Positions 14,361 through 22,622 are shown, counted from the first letter of the stretch. The stretch: DNA of 22,903 nucleotides from DATEBA01 sp035288045 (GCA_035288045.1 DATEBA010000067.1:1-22903), one strand, 5' to 3'. Notes: generated from the letters alone by a model not told the origin. Numbers and translations: made by a program.

Positions 14361-15451
14361 GCGCCACGCTCACCCAGCCGGCGCCGCAGCGCGTCGCCGA
14401 GGGCGACCGCCGATACCGGATCGGCGTGATCCCCGGCGACGGTACGGGGCCGGAGGTCGTCCGCGAGGGGCTGAAGGTCCTCGAGGTCGTCCGCGAGGGC
14501 TTCGAGGTCGAGCTCGTCGAGTTCGATCTCGGCGCCGAGCGTCTCTTGCGCACCGGCGACGTGCTTCCCGATGAGGAGCTCGCGGAGCTCGCCGCGTGCC
14601 ACGCGATCTTCCTCGGTGCCGTGGGCGATCCTAGGGTCCGTCCGGGCATCCTCGAGAGGGATCTCTTGCTACGCATCCGGTTCGAGCTCGACCAGTACGT
14701 GAACCTGCGCCCGGTGATCCGCTACCCGGGCGTGCACACTCTCGTTCCCTCCCACGCCGAGGACGACGTGAACTTCGTCGTCGTGCGGGAGAACAGCGAG
14801 GGACTGTACTCGGGGGCCGGCGGCTTCCACCGCAAGGGAACCCCCCACGAGGTGGCCGTCCAGTCCTCGATCAACACGCGCCACGGGGTCGAGCGGATCG
14901 TCCGCTACGCGTTCGACCTCGCGCAGCGGCGTCGGAGGAAGCTCACGCTCGTCCACAAGACGAACGTGCTGACCTTCGCCGGCGATCTGTACCAACGGGT
15001 CGTGGACGAGGTCGGGCTGGAGTATCCGGACGTGATGGCCGACTACGTCCACGTCGACGCCGCCTGCATCTACTTCCTCGACTGGCCCTCGCGGTTCGAC
15101 GTGATCGTCACAGACAACATGTTCGGCGACATCATCACCGACCTCGGCGCGATGATCCAGGGCGGGATGGGCATCGCCGCCGGCGGGAACATCAACCCGC
15201 AGGGCGTATCGATGTTCGAGCCGATAGGTGGGACCGCGCCCGACCACACCGGCAAGGGAACGATCAACCCGCTGGCGGCGATCGGCGCGATGGGGATGCT
15301 CCTGGCTGAGCTCGGCGAGCACGAGGCCGCCCTTCGCGTCGACGGGGGTATCCGGCACGCCTGCACGCGGCTGAAGTCGATGCGCGTGGGGGAGATGGGC
15401 TACACGACGAGCGAGGTCGGGGACATCGTCGTGGAGGGGGCAGCGCCGTGA
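14357..15451 (+). CDS. leuB: 3-isopropylmalate dehydrogenase
   Basis: Oxidatively decarboxylates 3-isopropylmalate to 2-oxoisocaproate with NAD+; in the citramalate route the same enzyme acts on 3-methylmalate. GTG 14357 overlaps the leuA stop (GTGA) and gives 364 residues; the frame is open further upstream within leuA but without meaning. A 20-residue leader precedes the start of the fold at YRIGVIPGDGTGPEV. The motifs LGAVGDPRVRPGILERDLLLRIRF in outline, QYVNLRP and TDNMFGDIITDLGA (metal-binding aspartates) match the LeuB form of Mycobacterium. The C-terminal part ends with GGTAPDHTGKGTINP, the adenine-binding region. It overlaps cimA by 4 bases. Confidence 0.93.
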   Translation: MSATLTQPAPQRVAEGDRRYRIGVIPGDGTGPEVVREGLKVLEVVREGFEVELVEFDLGAERLLRTGDVLPDEELAELAACHAIFLGAVGDPRVRPGILERDLLLRIRFELDQYVNLRPVIRYPGVHTLVPSHAEDDVNFVVVRENSEGLYSGAGGFHRKGTPHEVAVQSSINTRHGVERIVRYAFDLAQRRRRKLTLVHKTNVLTFAGDLYQRVVDEVGLEYPDVMADYVHVDAACIYFLDWPSRFDVIVTDNMFGDIITDLGAMIQGGMGIAAGGNINPQGVSMFEPIGGTAPDHTGKGTINPLAAIGAMGMLLAELGEHEAALRVDGGIRHACTRLKSMRVGEMGYTTSEVGDIVVEGAAP

Positions 15452-17040
15452 GCGGGAACGGCCGCCACCTCCAGGTCGAGCTCTACGACACCACGCTCCG
15501 CGACGGCGCGCAGATGACCGGCCTGTCCTACACGGTCGACGACCGGCTGCGGATCCTCCACAAGCTCGACCAGCTCGGCGTTCCCTACATCGAAGGCGGC
15601 TGGCCCGGCGCGAACCCGCGGGACACGGAGTTCTTCCGCGTGGCGACGAAGGAGAGGCTCCAGCACGCGCGCCTCGCTGCGTTCGGGATGACCCGGAAGG
15701 TCGGGGAGCGGGCCGAGGACTCGGCCGTGCTACGCGACCTGCTCGATGCCGGCACAGAGACGGTCTGCTTCGTCGGCAAGAGCTGGGACCTGCACGTTAA
15801 GAAGGCGCTCCGGACCGACCTCGACGAGGGCGTGGCTATGGTGCGCGACACGGTCCGGTTCCTGCGCACTCAGGGCCGAGCGGTCTTCTTCGACGCCGAG
15901 CACTTCTTCGACGGCTACCGGGCGAACCCGGAGTTCGCGGTTCGCACGCTCGAGGCGGCCGCGGAGGAGGGCGCCGAGCGGCTGATCCTGTGCGACACGA
16001 ACGGCGGCACGCTTCCGGTGGAGGTCTCGAGGGTAGTGGGGGAGATCCGTCAGCGCGTGGACGTGCCGCTGGGGATCCACGCACACAACGACGTAGGGTG
16101 CGCGGTGGCGTCCTCGCTCGCGGCGGTCCAGGCCGGGGTGTTCCAGGTGCAGGGAGTCGTCAACGGCTACGGCGAGCGGACCGGCAACGCCGACCTCGTC
16201 CCGATCGCGGCGAACCTCGTGCTGAAGATGGGCGCGGAGTGCCTTCCCGAAGGTGCGGTCGAGCACCTCACAGAGGTGGCGCACTACGTCGCCGAGGTCG
16301 CGAACGTGACGCCCGACTCGCGCCAGCCCTACGCGGGCAGGTTCGCGTTCACGCACAAGGCCGGGCTGCACTCGAGCGGCGTCGAGAGGTTCAGGGGGGC
16401 CTACGAGCACGTCGCGCCCGAGAGGGTGGGGAACCACCGCGGCGTGGTGGCGAGCGACCTCGGCGGCGCGGCGACGCTCCGCATGAAGGCGGCGGAGTTC
16501 GGGCTCGAGCTGTCCGATCAGGCGATCCCAGGGCTGCTATCCGAGCTGAAGGAGCGGGAGTCGCACGGCTACTCGTTCGAGGTCGCCGACGCCTCTCTCG
16601 AGCTCCTGATGCGCGGGCGAGACGGCTGGCGGCAGCCGTTCTTCGAGGTCGAGAGCTACCGGGTGCACGTGGAGAAGCGCAAGGACGAGGAGGAGCCGCT
16701 CGCCGAGGCAACGGTGAAGGTGCTCGCGCAGGGCAGGCGCCACATCGAGTCGGCCGAGGGCCACGGGCCGGTCGGGGCGCTCGACAACGCGCTGCGCAAG
16801 GCGCTCGCCAACGAGTACCCGCAGCTCGAGGCGATGACCCTCGAGGACTACCGCGTTCGCGTGCTCGAGGAGACGCACGGGACAGGCGCCGTCGTGCGGG
16901 TGCTGATCGACACGAGCGACGGCGAGAAGGAATGGACCACGGTCGGCGTCTCGGAGAACATCCTGGAGGCGAGCTGGGAAGCCCTCACCGACGCCTACCT
17001 ATACGGACTCCTCCACCCGCGGGCACCGGCGGGCGAGTAG
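15448..17040 (+). CDS. cimA: Citramalate synthase
   Basis: Condenses acetyl-CoA with pyruvate to (R)-citramalate, which leads to 2-oxobutyrate and isoleucine without threonine. The 530-residue protein belongs to the LeuA-like family but carries the CimA-type signature YDTTLRDGAQ (13-22) followed by YIEGGWPGANP (about 47-57), rather than the LeuA form. Metal and catalytic residues D14, R18, D19 and HAHNDVG (211-217) are present, as is a C-terminal regulatory domain (about 400-525). GTG 15448 overlaps the leuB stop (GTGA). It is the last gene of the operon, sharing LeuB with the leucine branch; its stop lies only 12 bases from the stop of the converging aminotransferase gene. Confidence 0.92.
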   Translation: MSGNGRHLQVELYDTTLRDGAQMTGLSYTVDDRLRILHKLDQLGVPYIEGGWPGANPRDTEFFRVATKERLQHARLAAFGMTRKVGERAEDSAVLRDLLDAGTETVCFVGKSWDLHVKKALRTDLDEGVAMVRDTVRFLRTQGRAVFFDAEHFFDGYRANPEFAVRTLEAAAEEGAERLILCDTNGGTLPVEVSRVVGEIRQRVDVPLGIHAHNDVGCAVASSLAAVQAGVFQVQGVVNGYGERTGNADLVPIAANLVLKMGAECLPEGAVEHLTEVAHYVAEVANVTPDSRQPYAGRFAFTHKAGLHSSGVERFRGAYEHVAPERVGNHRGVVASDLGGAATLRMKAAEFGLELSDQAIPGLLSELKERESHGYSFEVADASLELLMRGRDGWRQPFFEVESYRVHVEKRKDEEEPLAEATVKVLAQGRRHIESAEGHGPVGALDNALRKALANEYPQLEAMTLEDYRVRVLEETHGTGAVVRVLIDTSDGEKEWTTVGVSENILEASWEALTDAYLYGLLHPRAPAGE

Positions 17041-17052
17041 CGGACCGCCGCT

Positions 17053-18399
17053 TCAGCCGCTGGAGATCGCGTCCAGGGCCTCCGCGGCCGTCTTGACTAT
17101 CGCGTCTATGTCGGCGGCGGTGTGTGCGGCCGACAGGAACCAGTGCTCGAACACGTCGGGGTGAACGAACACGCCGCGGCGGATCATCTCGTGCGCGAAC
17201 CGCGAGAACAGGGCCTGGTCGCTCCGGAGCGCCTCACGATACGTCGAGATCCTCGGGAGGTCGGTGAAGTAGACCTGGAGCATCGAGCCCTGGCCCTGCA
17301 CGACGGCAGGGATCCCCGACGCGTCGATCACCTCCCGCAGCCCGGCGATCAGCGATGAACCCAGCGCCTCGAGATGCCTGTAGACGGCTCCGTCGTCCCT
17401 CGCGAGCTCGCCCATCGTGGCCTTGGCGGCGGCCAGACATAGGGGGGAGGCGTTGTAGGTTCCAGCGTGCCGCACGCGCCCCGACTCGAGCACGGACATG
17501 ATCTCCCGACGGCCGGTGAACGCCCCGATGGGGGCTCCGTTGGCGATCGCCTTGGCGAAGGTGCTGAGATCCGGCTCGAGCCCGAACGCCTCCTGCGCGC
17601 CGCCCGGCGCCAGGCGGAAGCCGGTGATCACCTCGTCGAGAACGAACAGCACGTCGTTGTCGCGACAGATCTGCTGCAGCGCTTTGAGGTAACCCTGCTC
17701 GGGCGGGATGAATCCCTTGTTGGCCATGACGGGCTCGGTGATGACCGCAGCCAGCTCGTCCCGGTTCTGGCGGATCACCCGCTCCGCTGCGTCGAGGTCG
17801 TTCCAGACCGCGACGCGCGTGTGCGCATAGTGCTCCCCGGGGATCCCGGCACCCACCGCAACGCTCGCGGGATCTGCCTCCGTCCCCGCCTCCTCGAGCG
17901 ACGGCGAGACGCTCACGAGCACTTGGTCGTGGTTGCCGTGATAGTGCCCCTCGAACTTCACGATCCCCGGTTTTCCCGTGTACCCGCGGGCGACGCGGAT
18001 GGCATGCATCGTCGCCTCCGTCCCCGATGGCACGAACCGGACGAGCTCGGCCGTCGGAACCATCCGCACGAACGCCTCCGCGACCTCGATCTCGAGGGGC
18101 AGACAGGTGCCGTAGATCATCCCCTTCGCCGCCTGCTCCTGGACGGCGTGCGTGACGGCGGGATGGCCGTGACCGAGGATGACCGGACCGAAGGCCATGA
18201 CGGTGTCCAGGTAACGGTTGCCGTCGACGTCCTCCAGGTAGGCTCCCTCGCCGCGCGCCACGTAGAACGGGTACGGGTCGAAGACGCCCGCCCCGCGTAC
18301 GGGAGAGGACACGCCGTCGGGGAGAACCGCCTTCGCCCGCTCCGTGAGCGCGCGCGATGTCTTCGTCTTCGGCTCCCAGTCGATCAGGCTCGGCTTCAT
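17053..18399 (-). CDS. Class III aminotransferase, glutamate-1-semialdehyde aminomutase-like
   Basis: A 448-residue PLP enzyme of the class III (omega) group. SGTEA (125-129) and GHYHG (151-155) match the glutamate-1-semialdehyde 2,1-aminomutase branch, LDEV (254-257) holds the PLP-ring aspartate, and Lys283 in FAKAIANGAPIG is the Schiff-base lysine. ATG 18399 follows AAGGAGG (18406-18412). Despite the HemL-like look, it is the last gene of an aldehyde dehydrogenase, IclR and SDR transcription unit, with no heme gene nearby, and the lysine region differs from the canonical GKIIGGG form. A catabolic transaminase or aminomutase is therefore more likely than a tetrapyrrole enzyme. Substrate unknown. 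Confidence 0.85.
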   Translation of the reverse strand: MKPSLIDWEPKTKTSRALTERAKAVLPDGVSSPVRGAGVFDPYPFYVARGEGAYLEDVDGNRYLDTVMAFGPVILGHGHPAVTHAVQEQAAKGMIYGTCLPLEIEVAEAFVRMVPTAELVRFVPSGTEATMHAIRVARGYTGKPGIVKFEGHYHGNHDQVLVSVSPSLEEAGTEADPASVAVGAGIPGEHYAHTRVAVWNDLDAAERVIRQNRDELAAVITEPVMANKGFIPPEQGYLKALQQICRDNDVLFVLDEVITGFRLAPGGAQEAFGLEPDLSTFAKAIANGAPIGAFTGRREIMSVLESGRVRHAGTYNASPLCLAAAKATMGELARDDGAVYRHLEALGSSLIAGLREVIDASGIPAVVQGQGSMLQVYFTDLPRISTYREALRSDQALFSRFAHEMIRRGVFVHPDVFEHWFLSAAHTAADIDAIVKTAAEALDAISSG

Positions 18400-18435
18400 C
18401 TCGCTCCTCCTTCGCGCCCGTGGGCGAGGTTGGGG

Positions 18436-19242
18436 TCAAACGTCCCAGCCGGCATCCACGAGGATGTCGTGTCCGGTGATGTTCCGCGCCCCCTCCGAGA
18501 CGAGGAAGCTCACCGCGGCGGCCACGTCGACATCATCGATGAAGCGCCCGAGCGCCGTCTGCGCTGCGAAGTCCTCGTAGACCTCCTCCGAGGTCTTGCC
18601 CAGGCGCCGCGCCTTCTCCGCGACGATCGTGTCCATGCGACCTCCGTGGGTGACGTTGGGGCACACGTCGTTGACGGTGATGCCGAACCTCCCGAGCTCG
18701 AGCGCGAGGGTCCGGGTGAGGCCCCGGATCGCCCACTTCGAGGACGAGTACGCGACGCGGTTGCGATATCCGCGCATCCCGGAGGTGCCGGCGATGTTGA
18801 CGATCCGGGCTCCCTCACCACGCTCGATCAGGTGAGGGATGGCAGCCTTGCAGACGAGGAACGTCCCGATCAGGTTCACGTCGATCACGTGGCGGAACTC
18901 CTCGAGCTTGACGTCTTGCGCCGGCGTCTCGATGGGTCCGATCACGCCCGCCGTGTTGATCACGATGTCGAGGCCTCCGAACCGCGCGACCACCGCCTCC
19001 ACGGCCGGACCGATCTCGTCCTCGTCGCTCACGTCGCACCGGATCACCAGGCTCTCCCGTTCAGGATGGCTCTCGTCGAGCGTCCTCGCGTGGCCTTCGA
19101 GCGCCTCTCGGTCCCGACCGAGGAGCCCGATGTGGGCTCCATCGCGGGCGAGCGCGTCGGTGATCGCCGCGCCCAGGCCCTTGGCCGCCCCGGTCACGAG
19201 CGCGACCTTTCCCCGCAGGGGAGCTGGGTGTTCGTCCGTCAT
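18436..19242 (-). CDS. Short-chain dehydrogenase/reductase
   Basis: A 268-residue SDR with TGAAKGLG at 17-24, NTAG at 96-99 and YSSSK at 165-169 (Tyr165, Lys169). ATG 19242 overlaps the stop of the IclR gene (ATGA), so the two are translationally coupled; the frame extends far upstream but that part runs antisense-like through the IclR gene and is not real. One oddity: in IVNIAGTSGMRG the position 13 residues before Tyr165, normally the catalytic serine, is Gly152, with Thr153 and Ser154 next to it. The C-terminal half has an insertion (about 200-235) with a Lys/Arg/Glu-rich helix. Likely NAD(P)-dependent alcohol oxidation in the catabolic route; substrate unknown. Confidence 0.85.
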   Translation of the reverse strand: MTDEHPAPLRGKVALVTGAAKGLGAAITDALARDGAHIGLLGRDREALEGHARTLDESHPERESLVIRCDVSDEDEIGPAVEAVVARFGGLDIVINTAGVIGPIETPAQDVKLEEFRHVIDVNLIGTFLVCKAAIPHLIERGEGARIVNIAGTSGMRGYRNRVAYSSSKWAIRGLTRTLALELGRFGITVNDVCPNVTHGGRMDTIVAEKARRLGKTSEEVYEDFAAQTALGRFIDDVDVAAAVSFLVSEGARNITGHDILVDAGWDV

Positions 19243-20111
19243 CGGCGCCCTTCCTTCCTCCCGCCGTCGACGCGGGCGCGGAGCTCCTTCACCCGCGGAA
19301 CGTCCAAACCGAGGGCGTCGGCGATAGCCCGCGCACCGGTGTGGAGCCGGCGCACGTTCTCGGCGACGCGGGTCGAGGAGAGGCGGGCGCTCGGTCCCGC
19401 TATACCCACCGCCGCCACGATCCCCCTGCGCGCATCGACGATCGGGACGGCCACGCCCCAGACGCCTACGTTCGTCTCCTCGTACGAGCTGGCCCACCCG
19501 CGGTGACGGATCTGCTCGAGCTCTCGCTGTAGCGTGGCTCGATCCGTGATGGTCGCCGAGCACAGTCGCTGGAGCGGACGGGAGAGCACGTGCTCCATCT
19601 CCTCCTCCGGCATGAAGGCGAGAAGCGCCTTCTGCGACGCTCCGGCGTGCAGGGGAAGCTGCCTGCCCGGCTGGACCGACAGGCGCAGCGGCTGCGAGGT
19701 CTCCACCCGCTCGAGGCACACCCCTGCGTCGTGCGTTGCGGAGGGGACCGTGAGCAGCGCGGTCTCCCCGGACTCGCGCGCTATCCGCTGGAGGACGGGT
19801 AGGGCGACGAGTCGCAGGTCCACGACGGACCGGGCTCGTTCGCCGAGACGCAGGGCCGCGAGACCGAGCCGGAACCGCTTGGTCTCGGGGTCCTGATGTA
19901 CGTACTCGAGGCCCCGAAGAGCGGTGAGGATGCGGTAGGCGGTCGGCACCGGGAGCCGCAGGGCGCGGGCGATCTCGGTAGCCGTCCACGCGGGGCGCTC
20001 CTCGGTGAACAGCTCCAGGATGGAGAAGGTCCGGTCCAGGACCTGGAAGGAGGGCCGCGCCGTCCGTTCGCTCTCGTTCGTTGTGCCTTCTCGGATCGTT
20101 GAAGGGAGCAT
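19239..20111 (-). CDS. IclR-family transcriptional regulator
   Basis: A 290-residue regulator: an N-terminal winged helix-turn-helix (about 23-85, with ILELFTEERPAWTATEIARAL and LPVPTAYRILTAL) and a C-terminal GAF-like effector domain (about 100-270, with GASQKALLAFM and GVAVPIVDARRGIVAAVGIAGP). IclR proteins usually control adjacent catabolic genes, as repressors or activators, in response to a pathway metabolite. It lies 8 bases after the aldehyde dehydrogenase gene and overlaps the SDR gene by 4 bases, so it would be cotranscribed with its presumed targets. Palindromes in the divergent region at 21551-21656 are candidate binding sites. The effector is unknown. Confidence 0.93.
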   Translation of the reverse strand: MLPSTIREGTTNESERTARPSFQVLDRTFSILELFTEERPAWTATEIARALRLPVPTAYRILTALRGLEYVHQDPETKRFRLGLAALRLGERARSVVDLRLVALPVLQRIARESGETALLTVPSATHDAGVCLERVETSQPLRLSVQPGRQLPLHAGASQKALLAFMPEEEMEHVLSRPLQRLCSATITDRATLQRELEQIRHRGWASSYEETNVGVWGVAVPIVDARRGIVAAVGIAGPSARLSSTRVAENVRRLHTGARAIADALGLDVPRVKELRARVDGGRKEGRR

Positions 20112-20119
20112 GGCTGCCG

Positions 20120-21550
20120 CTAAGGTCGGAGGACGACCATCCGTTCTTCCGTCATCTCCCGCACGGCATCGTGCGGGCCCTCCTTCGTGTTGCCCGACCC
20201 CTTCGTTCCGCCGTACGGCATCTGATCCACACGGAACTGAGGAGCCTCGTTCACCGTGACGCCGCCGAAGCGGAGGCCTTCCACGGCCGCGAACGCCGTC
20301 GAGACATCACGCGTGTAGATACCGGCCTGGAGCCCGTACTCCGTGCCGTTGGCGAGCTCGATCGCCTCGTCGAGGTCCCGGAAGGTCCGGACCGAGACCA
20401 CGGGACCGAACGCCTCGAGTCGCCAGATCTTCGCGTTCGTGTCGACCGCGTCTAGTACCGTCGGACGGATGTGCGGACCGTCGAAGGTGCCACCGGTCAC
20501 GTGCACGGCCCCGCCCGAGACCGCCTCCTCCACCCATGCCGCGACCCGCTCGCGCGCCTCCGCGGTGATGCTAGGACCGCAGTCCACGTCGGGATCGGCC
20601 GGATCGCCGACGCGTTGCGCTTCGGTCGCTGCTTCCAGGTGCCGGATGAACTCGGCGTGCACGCTCTCATGCACGATCGCTCGCTGCACCGAGATGCAGG
20701 ATTGCCCCGCGAACGCGTTGCCGCTCGTCGTGATGGCCGTCGCCGCTGTCTCGAGGTCCACGTCGGCGCAGACGATGACCGGCGTCGAGTTGCCGAGCTC
20801 GAGCGTGACGCGCTTCCGCGCCGCCCTCCGTGCGAGCTCCCACCCCACTGCGCTCGACCCCGTGAAGCTGATGAGACCGACCCGCTCGTCCTCCACCAGG
20901 ACGTCGACGATCTCCTGGGACGGCCCGCAGAGGACGGAAAGTAGCGCGGGCGGGAGTCCGGCCGCGTGGATGCTCCTGGCCAGCTCGACGGCGACCAGCG
21001 GCGCCTTCTCTGCGGGCTTCAGCACGGCGCCGCAGCCGGCCGCGATGGCCGGCCCGATCTTGTGGGCCGCGAGCGTGAGCGGGAAGTTGAACGGGGTGAT
21101 GGCGCCGACGACGCCGATCGGGACGCGAACCGTGAACCCCAGGTGACCGACCCCAGCGGGATGGGCGTCGAGGGCTACGCCGCGGCCAGCGAGCGTCCTC
21201 GCCTCGACGGCTGAGAAGATGAGCGTCTGCGCGCATCGATCGACCTCGGCGAGCGCCTGCTTGACTGGCTTGCCGTTCTCCGAGGTGAGGAGACGAGCGA
21301 ACTCCTCGCGGCGGGCCGTGAGGTCGGCGGCCGCCCGGTCGAGGATCGCTGCGCGCTCGTGAGCCGGCAGGGGACTCTGCATGGCGCGGGCGGCACCGTC
21401 GACCGCCGCCCGCGCGGCGTCGGCGTCGAGCCACGGGACCATGCCGACGACCGCATCGTTCCATGGGGAGCGGACCTCGTGCACCGAGGCGCCACGTACC
21501 TCCTCGCCGGCGACGAAGGCGGGGGATGGGGTCGGGCTCTCCTGTGCCAC
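20120..21550 (-). CDS. NAD(P)-dependent aldehyde dehydrogenase
   Basis: Oxidises an aldehyde to its acid. With the GTG at 21550 the protein has 476 residues, a normal length. Catalytic and cofactor residues: Asn155 (TPFNFP), Lys178 (KPAEKAP), FTGSS (229-233), Glu251 and Cys285 (GQSC). The usual ELGG motif is ELGN here (251-254). I chose 21550 because GGAGG (21556-21560) lies 5 bases upstream; an in-frame ATG at 21592 would add 14 residues but lies in the likely promoter. It resembles the succinate-semialdehyde/lactaldehyde dehydrogenase side of the family, without certainty. It is the first gene of the - strand unit, divergent from the DUF6282 hydrolase. Confidence 0.92.
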   Translation of the reverse strand: MAQESPTPSPAFVAGEEVRGASVHEVRSPWNDAVVGMVPWLDADAARAAVDGAARAMQSPLPAHERAAILDRAAADLTARREEFARLLTSENGKPVKQALAEVDRCAQTLIFSAVEARTLAGRGVALDAHPAGVGHLGFTVRVPIGVVGAITPFNFPLTLAAHKIGPAIAAGCGAVLKPAEKAPLVAVELARSIHAAGLPPALLSVLCGPSQEIVDVLVEDERVGLISFTGSSAVGWELARRAARKRVTLELGNSTPVIVCADVDLETAATAITTSGNAFAGQSCISVQRAIVHESVHAEFIRHLEAATEAQRVGDPADPDVDCGPSITAEARERVAAWVEEAVSGGAVHVTGGTFDGPHIRPTVLDAVDTNAKIWRLEAFGPVVSVRTFRDLDEAIELANGTEYGLQAGIYTRDVSTAFAAVEGLRFGGVTVNEAPQFRVDQMPYGGTKGSGNTKEGPHDAVREMTEERMVVLRP

Positions 21551-21555
21551 GCGCA

Positions 21556-21560
21556 CCTCC
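21556..21560 (-). promoter_or_regulatory. Ribosome binding site deciding the aldehyde dehydrogenase start
   Basis: GGAGG on the - strand ends 5 bases before GTG 21550 and excludes the in-frame upstream ATG at 21592, which has no such site. Confidence 0.6.
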
Positions 21561-21564
21561 GGTT

Positions 21565-21592
21565 TTGACCAGCGGCTGCGTGATGGTACCAT
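21565..21592 (+). promoter_or_regulatory. Divergent promoter candidate with palindromic -10
   Basis: On the + strand TTGACC (21565-21570) and TACCAT (21587-21592) are separated by 16 bases, a plausible promoter for the hydrolase gene. The -10 lies in the perfect palindrome ATGGTACCAT (21583-21592), so TACCAT also reads on the - strand and could serve the aldehyde dehydrogenase unit. The - strand -35 is not clear. Elements seen, use inferred. Confidence 0.45.
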
Positions 21593-21616
21593 TCGAACTC
21601 CGAAGGCTGAAACGCT

Positions 21617-21633
21617 TTCTCGTATAGCGAGAA
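21617..21633. promoter_or_regulatory. Inverted repeat, candidate IclR operator
   Basis: TTCTCG-TATAG-CGAGAA is a perfect 6-bp inverted repeat with a 5-base centre between two divergent catabolic units, one of which encodes an IclR regulator. It lies downstream of the proposed + strand start and upstream of the proposed - strand -10, a position where a bound regulator could affect both. Binding is inferred. Confidence 0.45.
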
Positions 21634-21656
21634 TGAGGGAGGGGAGGCGTCAACCG

Positions 21657-22622
21657 ATGGACCGCCCCGACTTGGAGCTTCTGCGCGACGCGATCGACAT
21701 GCATGCGCACACCGCGCCGGCGTTGTTCAACCGCCACATCGACGACGCAGCCCTCGCCGCTCATGCGAAGCGCTTCGGGATGCGGGGATTCGTCCTCAAG
21801 GATCACGACGCATCCACGACCGGTCGCGCCTACTACGTCCAGCGGATGCATCCCGAGGTGCAGTCCTTCGGAGCGATCGTCCTCAACCGGTCGGTCGGCG
21901 GGATCGATCCGTTCGTCGCCGAGGCTGCCATCCACTACGGCGCCAGGGTAGTGTGGATGCCGAGCAACCATTCCAAGTACCACGCCGAGTACTTCGACAT
22001 GCCCGACTACCCTCAGTTCGGGCGCCTGCGCAAGCAGCTTCCCGGGCCGGGCGTGACCGTCTTCGAGGAGGACGGGAAGACCCTCACCAAGGCCGCGCGA
22101 CAGGTCTGCGAGGTCGTCGCCGAGAACGACGTCTGTCTCGCCACCGGTCACCTCAGCCTTCCCGAGATCCACGCGCTGCTGGATGCGGCGAACGACGTCG
22201 GCGTTCGCCGCTTCATCGTGACCCACGCAAACTGGTCGCTCTGCAAGCTCGACCTGGAGACGCAGCGCGAGCTCGTCGCCAAGGGAGCAGTGCTCGAGTA
22301 CGTTGCCTGCACGTGCGTCTCCCCCATCTTCTGGGAGCAGCAGCCCGCGGAGCTCGGCGAGTGGATCACCGAGTTCCAAGGCGAGCATCTGGTGCTCGGC
22401 TCCGACCTGGGGCAGTTCGCGGGACCCCCGCATCCGGAGGGCCTGCGGATGCTGCTCGCAGCTCTGCTTGAGCTCGGGGTGCCCTACGAGTACCTGGAGA
22501 AGATGACCAAGGTGAATCCCGTCGAGGTTCTGGGACTCGAGGCCGGACGGGCCCCGATGCCCTCGCAGGGATCGGCGGCGGCGACGGGTCCGGCCGACGA
22601 CCGAGGCGACGGGCAGGCGTGA
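21657..22622 (+). CDS. Metal-dependent hydrolase, DUF6282 type
   Basis: A 321-residue protein of the amidohydrolase/PHP-like TIM-barrel group, matching from memory the uncharacterised DUF6282 family. Putative metal ligands: His16 and His18 (DMHAHTAP), Lys48 and His50 (LKDHD), His105 (PSNHSK), His165 (TGHLS), His190 (VTHANW) and Asp250 (GSDLGQ). ATG 21657 has GGGGAGG at 21641-21647; an in-frame ATG at 21633 has no ribosome binding site and lies in the inverted repeat. It overlaps the next gene, a molybdenum-hydroxylase FAD subunit, by 4 bases (GTGA). Pairing with a hydroxylase suggests it opens or hydrolyses the hydroxylated product. The reaction is unknown. The last 20 residues are low-complexity. 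Confidence 0.85.
   Translation: MDRPDLELLRDAIDMHAHTAPALFNRHIDDAALAAHAKRFGMRGFVLKDHDASTTGRAYYVQRMHPEVQSFGAIVLNRSVGGIDPFVAEAAIHYGARVVWMPSNHSKYHAEYFDMPDYPQFGRLRKQLPGPGVTVFEEDGKTLTKAARQVCEVVAENDVCLATGHLSLPEIHALLDAANDVGVRRFIVTHANWSLCKLDLETQRELVAKGAVLEYVACTCVSPIFWEQQPAELGEWITEFQGEHLVLGSDLGQFAGPPHPEGLRMLLAALLELGVPYEYLEKMTKVNPVEVLGLEAGRAPMPSQGSAAATGPADDRGDGQA

Noticed and set aside
17467..19506. 679-codon open frame on the + strand
   Set aside because: It runs antisense through the aminotransferase, SDR and part of the IclR gene. Its translation is rich in Arg, His, Asp and Val repeats with no family motif, which is the normal shadow of G+C-rich third positions.
20667..22433. 588-codon open frame on the - strand
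   Set aside because: It crosses the divergent promoter region and overlaps the hydrolase antisense and the aldehyde dehydrogenase in another frame; no recognisable motif.
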